Source: Flavobacteriales bacterium
GTDB lineage: Bacteria; Bacteroidota; Bacteroidia; Flavobacteriales_D; Parvicellaceae
DNA: 64,000 bases
Assembly (NCBI GenBank): GCA_025210295.1
Contig: JAOASC010000043.1
Coordinates: 1-64,000 of the forward strand
Direction: 5' to 3'
Below are positions 18,614-25,589 of the stretch, piece by piece. The notes under the pieces are model-generated. The model saw only the letters and a list, made by a program, of their open reading frames with translations. It was not told the DNA's origin and did no database searches. Both the position numbers and the translations under genes were made by a program. How positions within the stretch are numbered: the first letter of the stretch is position 1; the number at the start of each line of letters is the position of its first letter.

Positions 18614-19954
18614 ATGAAATCAACTTTGTTAAAAAACGTTACTATTGTAAATGAGAATACAACTTTTAAAGGAAGTGTTCTGATAGAAGGAGAACTGATT
18701 AAAACTGTTTCTAAAGAACAATTACCAGAAGAAGGAATCGATCGCGTAATCGATGGTGAAGGTCGTTTTCTAATCCCAGGGTTGATTGATGATCAGGTGC
18801 ATTTTAGAGAGCCTGGGCTAACCCATAAAGCTAATCTTAAAACAGAGTCAAGGGCTGCCGTTGCAGGTGGAATAACTTCTTTTATGGAAATGCCCAATAC
18901 TGTACCGAATACAGTAACACAAGAATTGTTACAGGATAAATATGATATTGCTGCTCAAGACTCTATTGCTAATTATTCTTTCTTTTTTGGAGCAACCAAC
19001 GATAATTTAGAGGAAGTCTTAAAGACAAACCCTAAAGAGGTTTGTGGTGTAAAAGTGTTTATGGGGTCATCTACAGGAAATATGTTAGTCGATAACCGAA
19101 AAACCTTGGATGGATTATTTGCTGAATGTGAACTGTTGATCGCAACACATTGTGAGGATGAAGAGACGATCCAAAAAAACTTAGCGTTTTACAAGGAAAA
19201 ATATAAAAATAACATACCTATTTCCGCACATCCTATCATTCGTAATACAGAAGCGTGCTATAAATCTTCTTCAATGGCAGTAGAACTTGCAACGAAACAC
19301 AATGCTAAATTACATATATTACACATCTCTACAGCCAAAGAGCTAGCTTTATTTGATAACTCCAAACCTTTGTCAGAAAAAAGAATTACAGCAGAGGGAT
19401 GTGTGCACCATGCATGGTTTACCGATGCCGATTATGAAGAGAAAGGGTCATTCATCAAGTGGAATCCTGCTGTTAAGACAGCTCAGGACAGAGCAGCAAT
19501 AATCGAAGCAATTAATAATAATACAATTGATGTCTTAGCCACAGATCATGCTCCTCATACTTTAGAAGAAAAAAACAACAATTATTTAAAAGCTCCATCT
19601 GGAGGGCCTTTGGTACAACATGCTTTGCTAGCTTGGTTAGAGTTGGTGAAAAAAGGAGCGTTTACATTGGAACATATTGTACAAAAAACGAGTCATGACG
19701 TTGCGACCTTGTTTCAAATTAGTAACAGAGGGTACATTAGAGAAGGATATTATGCAGATTTAGTACTGGTAGATTTTGATAATGATTGGGAAGTAAATAA
19801 AGATAATATTCTATATAAATGCGGATGGTCTCCTTTTGAAGGGGTACGATTTACCTCAAAAGTTGAAAAAACATTTGTAAATGGAGCATTGGTATATGAT
19901 AACGGAGAAATAATCGAGGGGACTAATGGAAAGCGTTTGTTGTTTGAAAGATAA
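18614..19954 (+). CDS. pyrC: Dihydroorotase (amidohydrolase superfamily)
   Basis: 446 residues. LIPGLIDDQVHFREPGLTHK marks dihydroorotase; the usual D-x-H-x-H metal motif reads D59-D-Q61-V-H63, so the first His ligand is Gln. Other site residues are present: Lys147 (GVKVFMGSSTG), His179 (ATHCED), His237 (LHILHIST) and Asp311 (ATDHAPH). It forms dihydroorotate from carbamoyl-aspartate in pyrimidine synthesis. carB lies 1.4 kb downstream on the same strand. From memory the DDQVHFREPG form is common in Bacteroidota homologues, so it is probably active, but this was not checked. Confidence 0.88.
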   Translation: MKSTLLKNVTIVNENTTFKGSVLIEGELIKTVSKEQLPEEGIDRVIDGEGRFLIPGLIDDQVHFREPGLTHKANLKTESRAAVAGGITSFMEMPNTVPNTVTQELLQDKYDIAAQDSIANYSFFFGATNDNLEEVLKTNPKEVCGVKVFMGSSTGNMLVDNRKTLDGLFAECELLIATHCEDEETIQKNLAFYKEKYKNNIPISAHPIIRNTEACYKSSSMAVELATKHNAKLHILHISTAKELALFDNSKPLSEKRITAEGCVHHAWFTDADYEEKGSFIKWNPAVKTAQDRAAIIEAINNNTIDVLATDHAPHTLEEKNNNYLKAPSGGPLVQHALLAWLELVKKGAFTLEHIVQKTSHDVATLFQISNRGYIREGYYADLVLVDFDNDWEVNKDNILYKCGWSPFEGVRFTSKVEKTFVNGALVYDNGEIIEGTNGKRLLFER

Positions 19955-19965
19955 ATAAAGGAATA

Positions 19966-20610
19966 ATGAAAGTGATATTGTTTTTATTGACGATGGTGCT
20001 CTTCATGTCTTCATGTGGAGAGGTAACCGTAGATAAAGAAGCAAACCAAGAAAATATTTTATCAGTAGAGGTGTTTACTGATTTAATGACTGATGTTCAA
20101 CTGCTGGAGGGACACCTGAATACCAATCGTGTAAATCAGGTGTTTATTATGGATAGTTCCAAAAACTATTATAAGGAAATCTTTAATCGTTATGAGATTA
20201 CACCTGAAATCTATAAAGAAAATTTAAAGTATTATACTGCAAAACCTAAAGTTTTAGAAGCAGTATATAAGAATATAGAGGAAAAATTGGTCATTCAGGA
20301 AAGGGTTTATAAAGATGTGCTCATTGATCAACCAGCTATATCTCCAATTAATAAAAATCAGTTAATAAAAATCTTACTTAAAGATTCTTCAACAGTTAAT
20401 TTTGTGTTAGATACCAATTATCAATACTTAGAAATAAAGGATTCTTTATTTGCTTATTACAACGACTCCATTTTAAAGCCTTTTCACACCAATCATTTAT
20501 CTTTTCAACAGAGCTTTAATGTTACCACGCATACAGCACCACTTTTTAAGTTGTTTAAACAAGAGTTACAAAGAAAACTAACGGATAAAGTAGCGGAGGG
20601 GAAATATTAA
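19966..20610 (+). CDS. DUF4296-like lipoprotein
   Basis: 214 residues. The signal peptide MKVILFLLTMVLFMSSCG ends in a lipobox with Cys17. The segment LSVEVFTDLMTDVQLLEGHL resembles the start of the DUF4296 domain found in Bacteroidota lipoproteins. The rest is helical and charged. It begins 11 nt after pyrC, so it is probably co-transcribed, as DUF4296 genes often are with dihydroorotase. Molecular function is unknown. Confidence 0.75.
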   Translation: MKVILFLLTMVLFMSSCGEVTVDKEANQENILSVEVFTDLMTDVQLLEGHLNTNRVNQVFIMDSSKNYYKEIFNRYEITPEIYKENLKYYTAKPKVLEAVYKNIEEKLVIQERVYKDVLIDQPAISPINKNQLIKILLKDSSTVNFVLDTNYQYLEIKDSLFAYYNDSILKPFHTNHLSFQQSFNVTTHTAPLFKLFKQELQRKLTDKVAEGKY

Positions 20611-20696
20611 AATTAGGAAATGGGTTCAATATTTTAGTAGAATTTACTTTTAACTTTCAACAACTTCATTAACTTAGCAAACAAATCAAAAGTATT

Positions 20697-20954
20697 ATGC
20701 GTTATCAGTTATTTTTAATTTTAGGTCTAATGGTACTGTTTAACTCTTGCGGTTCTTGGAGTAAACAAGATAGAGATAACTTTATTGAGCATTGTCAAAA
20801 GACCAAATTAAATGATGCTTATTGTGACTGTGCGTTGGAAAAAGCTGTAGATAAGTATAGTACATTTAAAGAAATGACAACCTCTGAAGAAGAAATGGCA
20901 GAGTTGTTATTTAGCTGTATTGAAGAGGATAGAAAGAAAGAGGAGGAAAAATAA
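20697..20954 (+). CDS. Small cysteine-containing lipoprotein
   Basis: 85 residues. The signal peptide with lipobox MVLFNSC predicts lipidation at Cys18. The mature part is short, helical and acidic at its end, with cysteines in HCQKTKLNDAYCDCALE and FSCIEE, enough for two disulfides or a metal site. The next gene starts 2 nt after its stop and has a similar CxC pattern. I do not recognise a characterised family. Confidence 0.7.
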   Translation: MRYQLFLILGLMVLFNSCGSWSKQDRDNFIEHCQKTKLNDAYCDCALEKAVDKYSTFKEMTTSEEEMAELLFSCIEEDRKKEEEK

Positions 20955-20956
20955 AC

Positions 20957-21223
20957 ATGAAAGGAATAGGCTTTTTAGCTATTGGATGTATTTTCTTGTT
21001 TAGTTGTCGTCAAAATTATTCCCCTCAAGAGGTTTCAGAGAGTTATTGTAAATGTGCTCAGTTAGATCCAAAAGAAAAAACTTCGTGCGTAAAGGAATGG
21101 GCAGAAATCTATAAAGGGAGTTTAGAAACACCTGAGGAACGTAAGCTTGTTAATTACAACATGATAGAATGCAATGGTTTTGAGGGTGATAGAGATTTTT
21201 ACAGAAGGTTAATGGAAGAATAA
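20957..21223 (+). CDS. Small cysteine-containing lipoprotein (second of a pair)
   Basis: 88 residues. MKGIGFLAIGCIFLFSCRQ is a lipoprotein signal with the lipid Cys at 17. The mature part has YCKCAQLDPKEKTSC and a later ECNG, giving a CxC plus two further cysteines as in the preceding gene. The two are 2 nt apart and probably an operon of diverged paralogues exposed in the periplasm or on the outer membrane. Function unknown. Confidence 0.7.
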   Translation: MKGIGFLAIGCIFLFSCRQNYSPQEVSESYCKCAQLDPKEKTSCVKEWAEIYKGSLETPEERKLVNYNMIECNGFEGDRDFYRRLMEE

Positions 21224-21354
21224 TGTTGTTTGGAATTGGGAGGGGGATTTCCTTTTTATATTCATAACAATAGTCAACTATAAACAAAGTCTACATCTTG
21301 CTAACAAATCATTTTTTTTAATTGAAATTTTAGGTTCAAAAAAAGAAATAATTC

Positions 21355-21362
21355 TATTTTTG
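21355..21362 (+). promoter_or_regulatory. Bacteroidota -7 promoter element (TATTTTTG) for carB
   Basis: An exact TAnnTTTG match 25 nt before the carB ATG in a 164-nt gap, predicting a short leader of about 20 nt. Confidence 0.55.
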
Positions 21363-21387
21363 CACAAACTTAAAATAGCCTTAGAAT

Positions 21388-24207
21388 ATGCCTAGGAATA
21401 CTTCAATTAAATCCGTGTTAATAATAGGAAGTGGTCCTATTGTAATTGGTCAAGCTTGCGAATTCGATTACTCTGGTTCTCAAGCAGCTAGATCACTAAG
21501 AGAAGAAGGAATAGAAGTTACATTGATTAACTCTAATCCAGCTACAATTATGACCGACAAAGTTGTAGCAGATAATGTCTATTTAGAGCCACTTGAGCCT
21601 GAATCAATCATCAAAATTTTAGAAGCACATCCTCACATCGATTCTGTTTTGCCGACAGTAGGAGGTCAAACTGCTTTAAATCTTTGTATCACTTGTCAAG
21701 AGATGGGGATTTGGGAAGAGTTTGATGTAGATATTATTGGTGTAGATATCGACGCCATTGAAATCACAGAAGATCGAGAGAAGTTTAGAAACTTGATGTC
21801 TGAAATTGGCATTCCTATGGCCCCTCAAACTACCGTAAAATCGTTTTTAGAAGGAAAAGAGGTCGCTCAGGAGTTTGGATTTCCACTTTGTATTAGACCC
21901 TCATTTACATTAGGAGGAAGTGGTGCTGCATTTGTTCACCATGAAGAGGATTACGAAAAGTTATTGACCAGAGGGTTACATGCTTCGCCAATTCATGAGG
22001 TAATGATCGATAAAGCCGTTTTAGGTTGGAAAGAATATGAGTTAGAGTTATTGAGAGATAGTAATGATAATGTTGTGATTATCTGTTCGATTGAAAATAT
22101 GGATCCAATGGGAATTCATACTGGAGACTCAATTACAGTAGCTCCTGCCATGACGTTGAGTGATACAACCTATCAGAAAATGCGTGATATGGCTATTCAT
22201 ATGATGCGATCTATTGGTGATTTTGCAGGAGGATGTAATGTACAATTCGCAGTGAGTGATGATGAAAATGAAGACATTATCGCAATTGAGATTAACCCAA
22301 GGGTTTCTCGTTCATCAGCTTTAGCTTCTAAAGCAACTGGATATCCAATTGCCAAAATTGCTGCAAAATTAGCTATAGGTTATCATTTAGATGAGCTAAA
22401 AAATCAAATTACCAAAACAACTTCAGCATATTTTGAACCAACGTTAGATTACGTTATTGTGAAGATTCCACGTTGGAACTTTGATAAGTTCAAGGGATCT
22501 GACCGTAAGCTGGGGTTACAAATGAAATCCGTAGGAGAAGTAATGGGAATTGGTCGTTCATTCCAAGAAGCATTACAAAAAGCTTGTCAATCGTTAGAAA
22601 TTGGTAGAAATGGGTTAGGAGCTGATGGAAAAGAGATTACCAACCAGAATGAAATTTTAGAAAGCTTAGCTCATCCAAGTTGGAATCGTTTATTCCATAT
22701 TTATGATGCTATTAAACTAGGAATTCCATTTAAAACGATTAGAGAAAAAACAAGAATTGATTCTTGGTTTTTACGTCAAATTGAAGATTTAATTCACCTT
22801 GAACGTAAAATAGAACAATATAGAGTTAGTGATATTCCTAAAGAGCTATTATTTGAGGCTAAGCAAAAAGGATATGCCGATAGACAAGTAGCTCATTTAT
22901 TAAGATGTTTAGAAAGTGAGGTGTTCAATAAACGTCACGAATTAGGGATTAATAGAGTCTATAAATTAGTAGATACATGTGCCGCTGAGTTCCCTGCTGA
23001 AACACCATATTACTATTCTACTTTTGAATATGAAAATGAATCTGTAGTAACTGATAAAAAGAAAATCGTTGTGTTAGGTTCTGGACCAAATAGAATTGGA
23101 CAAGGTATTGAGTTTGATTACTGTTGTGTTCATGGAGTTCTGGCAGCCAAAGAATGTGGTTACGAAACGATAATGATTAACTGTAACCCTGAAACGGTTT
23201 CTACTGATTTTGATACTGCTGATAAATTGTATTTTGAGCCAGTCTTCTGGGAGCATATTTACGATATTATTTTACACGAAAAACCAGAAGGTGTAATCGT
23301 TCAATTAGGTGGGCAAACAGCTCTAAAATTAGCTGAAAAACTGGAGCGTTATGGAATTAAAATCTTAGGAACAAGTTATGATGCACTTGATTTAGCAGAA
23401 GATAGAGGTCGTTTTTCTAATTTGCTAAAAGACTTAGATATCCCTTATCCAAAATTTGGAGTAGTAGAAAGTGCAGAGCAGGCGTTGGAATTATCTAAAG
23501 ATTTAGGGTTCCCATTGTTGGTTCGTCCATCTTATGTTTTGGGAGGTCAAAAGATGAAAATTGTCATCAATGAAGAAGACTTAGAGCACCACGTAGTAGA
23601 CATCCTAAGAGATATGCCAGAGAATCAAATTCTATTGGATCATTTCCTAGGAGGTGCCATCGAAGCTGAAGCTGATGCAATTTGTGATGGTGAAAATGTA
23701 CATATTTTAGGAATTATGCAACACATTGAGCCTGCAGGAATACACTCTGGAGATTCATACGCAATGTTGCCTCCGTATAATTTAGGTGACTTAATCATTT
23801 CTCAAATAGAGGAGCATACGAAGAAAATAGCTGTAGCTTTAAAAACAGTAGGGTTAATTAATATCCAGTTTGCAATAAAAGACGATATTGTTTACATCAT
23901 TGAAGCTAACCCTAGAGCGTCGCGTACGGTTCCATTTATTGCTAAGGCCTATCAAGAGCCTTACGTAAACTATGCAACCAAAGTCATGCTAGGAGAGAAG
24001 AAAGTAGCAGACTTTGAGTTTAATCCCGTAAAAGAAGGGTATGCAATGAAGATTCCTGTATTTTCGTTTGAGAAATTTCCAAATGTAAATAAGGAATTAG
24101 GGCCTGAGATGAAATCTACTGGTGAAGCTATTCGTTTTATCAAAGATTTACGCGATCCTTACTTCAGAAAAGTTCACTCTGAAAGAAACCTATATTTAAG
24201 TAGATAA
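21388..24207 (+). CDS. carB: Carbamoyl-phosphate synthase large subunit (without allosteric domain)
   Basis: 939 residues, against about 1070 in E. coli. Two homologous synthetase halves are clear: the first starts SVLIIGSGPIVIGQACEFDY, the second IVVLGSGPNRIGQGIEFDYC near residue 560, each with its ATP-grasp domain (FTLGGSG and YVLGGQ loops). The sequence ends shortly after the second ATP-grasp, so the C-terminal MGS-like domain that binds UMP and ornithine in E. coli is missing. It makes carbamoyl phosphate for pyrimidines and arginine. The small subunit carA is not in the window. Confidence 0.95.
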   Translation: MPRNTSIKSVLIIGSGPIVIGQACEFDYSGSQAARSLREEGIEVTLINSNPATIMTDKVVADNVYLEPLEPESIIKILEAHPHIDSVLPTVGGQTALNLCITCQEMGIWEEFDVDIIGVDIDAIEITEDREKFRNLMSEIGIPMAPQTTVKSFLEGKEVAQEFGFPLCIRPSFTLGGSGAAFVHHEEDYEKLLTRGLHASPIHEVMIDKAVLGWKEYELELLRDSNDNVVIICSIENMDPMGIHTGDSITVAPAMTLSDTTYQKMRDMAIHMMRSIGDFAGGCNVQFAVSDDENEDIIAIEINPRVSRSSALASKATGYPIAKIAAKLAIGYHLDELKNQITKTTSAYFEPTLDYVIVKIPRWNFDKFKGSDRKLGLQMKSVGEVMGIGRSFQEALQKACQSLEIGRNGLGADGKEITNQNEILESLAHPSWNRLFHIYDAIKLGIPFKTIREKTRIDSWFLRQIEDLIHLERKIEQYRVSDIPKELLFEAKQKGYADRQVAHLLRCLESEVFNKRHELGINRVYKLVDTCAAEFPAETPYYYSTFEYENESVVTDKKKIVVLGSGPNRIGQGIEFDYCCVHGVLAAKECGYETIMINCNPETVSTDFDTADKLYFEPVFWEHIYDIILHEKPEGVIVQLGGQTALKLAEKLERYGIKILGTSYDALDLAEDRGRFSNLLKDLDIPYPKFGVVESAEQALELSKDLGFPLLVRPSYVLGGQKMKIVINEEDLEHHVVDILRDMPENQILLDHFLGGAIEAEADAICDGENVHILGIMQHIEPAGIHSGDSYAMLPPYNLGDLIISQIEEHTKKIAVALKTVGLINIQFAIKDDIVYIIEANPRASRTVPFIAKAYQEPYVNYATKVMLGEKKVADFEFNPVKEGYAMKIPVFSFEKFPNVNKELGPEMKSTGEAIRFIKDLRDPYFRKVHSERNLYLSR

Positions 24208-24225
24208 TAGCGATGCATTAAGCAT

Positions 24226-24266
24226 AAAAAAAGCCACTTATGAATTTCATAAGTGGCTTTTCTATT
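24226..24266. terminator. Bidirectional terminator between carB and the coiled-coil gene
   Basis: A near-perfect inverted repeat (24229-24244 with 24246-24261) flanked by A and T runs. It lies between the convergent carB and the minus-strand gene at 24281, so it can serve both. Confidence 0.85.
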
Positions 24267-24280
24267 TTTATTAATTACGC

Positions 24281-25120
24281 TTATTTTATTCTGCTTTCAA
24301 GTGTAGCTAATCTTTCTTTAGCTTTAGTAATTACAGCAGTCTTGTTGGCGATTTCCTCAGCAGAAAGCGAACCGTCTGCTTTGGCTGCCGCTAACTTAGT
24401 TTCAGCATTGGCTATTTTTGTAGTTAACGTTGCTGCTTTAGCTTTTAAAGCTGCATTTTTAGCCGCTTTAGCTGCTTCTTTTTCCGCTTTTAACGTTTCT
24501 ATTTCCGCTTTTTTAGCAGCTAACTTTTCTTTGTCAGCTTTAATGGCGTCTAATTCAGCTTTATGCTCTTCCTTAAAAGCAGCTTTACGTTCAGCTCTTT
24601 TAGCTTCCATTTCAGCTTTACGTTCCGCTTTTATTTTTTCCATTTCGGCTTTGTAAGCGGCCTCATCTTCACCATATTTTTCTTTTAACTCAGCTTTCTT
24701 AGCATCCATTTCTGCTTTTCTAGCATGAATTTCAGCTTTTTTTGCTTCAATTTCTTCAGCTGTCATTCCTTTCATAGCCCCTCTCTTCTCGATCATTTCA
24801 TCTCTATGAGCTTGCTGTTCAGCTTTCATTTTTTCTTTAAAAGCAGCTTTTTCTTCCTCAGTCATGTTCTCCATCTCTGCTTTCATTTCCTCACGTTTCC
24901 CTTGCATTTCTGCTTTGTGAGCTTCTCTCTCTGCTTTTAGTTCTTCTCTTTGTTCTTTGGATAATTTCCCAGACTCTTCTCTAAGCTCTTCTTTTTGCTT
25001 TTTAATTCCCTCTTTAAGCTCTTTCTTGTCTTGGTGAGCTTGTTTTAATTTTCCGCCAACCTGAGCAACACTAGTTCCTGCGATAGTTAACGAAAATATT
25101 GCGATATATACTTTTTTCAT
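24281..25120 (-). CDS. Secreted Lys/Glu/Ala-rich coiled-coil protein
   Basis: 279 residues. MKKVYIAIFSLTIAGTSVAQ is a Sec signal peptide. The mature protein is almost entirely predicted helix of very low complexity, with irregular repeats built on KAEMxAKRAERKAA and KxELK, and few hydrophobics apart from spaced Met, Leu and Ile. There is no enzyme motif. It lies 12 nt after an acidic lipoprotein gene. The AT-rich complementary strand also stays open over 417 nt, but that frame has no features of a real protein. A periplasmic structural or surface coil is the most I can say. Confidence 0.75.
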   Translation of the reverse strand: MKKVYIAIFSLTIAGTSVAQVGGKLKQAHQDKKELKEGIKKQKEELREESGKLSKEQREELKAEREAHKAEMQGKREEMKAEMENMTEEEKAAFKEKMKAEQQAHRDEMIEKRGAMKGMTAEEIEAKKAEIHARKAEMDAKKAELKEKYGEDEAAYKAEMEKIKAERKAEMEAKRAERKAAFKEEHKAELDAIKADKEKLAAKKAEIETLKAEKEAAKAAKNAALKAKAATLTTKIANAETKLAAAKADGSLSAEEIANKTAVITKAKERLATLESRIK

Positions 25121-25132
25121 TGTTCTAATTTC

Positions 25133-25375
25133 TTAAATGTTATCTAACTCACTTTCTAATTCATCTAACTCGATTTCAACTTCGTTTAACTCTTCTATCT
25201 CCAAGTTCAACTCGTCAATCGCTTCTTCCATCTTTAAGGTCTCGTCATATAAGTTAGCAGCATCAACAGTTTCTTCTGTTGCATGAGTTTTATCTTCACT
25301 TTTTTCTTCAGCTCCACCACAAGACGTGAATGCTGTAAATGCTACAACTGTAGCTGCAATCATTGCTTTTTTCAT
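25133..25375 (-). CDS. Small acidic coiled-coil lipoprotein
   Basis: 80 residues. The signal MKKAMIAATVVAFTAFTSCG gives a lipoprotein with Cys19. The mature chain is strongly acidic and ends in a heptad-like run (MEEAIDELNLEIEELNEVE) rich in Leu, Ile and Glu, a good coiled coil. It is the first gene of a two-gene unit with the basic coil protein. A one-mismatch -7 element (TATATTCG, minus strand, 25400-25407) lies 25 nt upstream. Function unknown. Confidence 0.72.
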   Translation of the reverse strand: MKKAMIAATVVAFTAFTSCGGAEEKSEDKTHATEETVDAANLYDETLKMEEAIDELNLEIEELNEVEIELDELESELDNI

Positions 25376-25454
25376 TGTTTAAATTATATAAGTTTGCTGC
25401 GAATATAGTCGATAAAAAGAAATGGAGGTGTTATTTTTTTCTTAAGAATAGGGT

Positions 25455-25526
25455 TTATTTAGGAAGTTTAAAACGTATTGGAATGGTATAAATAGTTTTG
25501 ATTTGTTCGCCTGGTTCAATACAAGG
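25455..25526 (-). pseudogene. Remnant of a TonB C-terminal domain
   Basis: Between genes, minus-strand codons from 25526 to the stop at 25455 read PCIEPGEQIKTIYTIPIRFK followed by three residues. This closely resembles the last strand of Bacteroidota TonB-family energy transducers (PGxQ...YTIPIRFKL). A stop codon precedes it in frame and no TonB sequence is visible in the other frames upstream, so it looks like the tail of a deleted gene. It is short, so chance similarity is possible. Confidence 0.45.
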
Positions 25527-25589
25527 TTAACAACATGACTATATTTTGAGCTGTTTTAGAACTTTATAGTCAAGCAATAAAGGAAAGGA

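Noticed and set aside
24240-24656. Long plus-strand open frame with Ala/Ser/Leu-rich translation
   Set aside because: It is the complement of the Lys/Glu/Ala-rich coiled-coil gene, whose codon bias leaves the reverse strand open. No start context and no known features.
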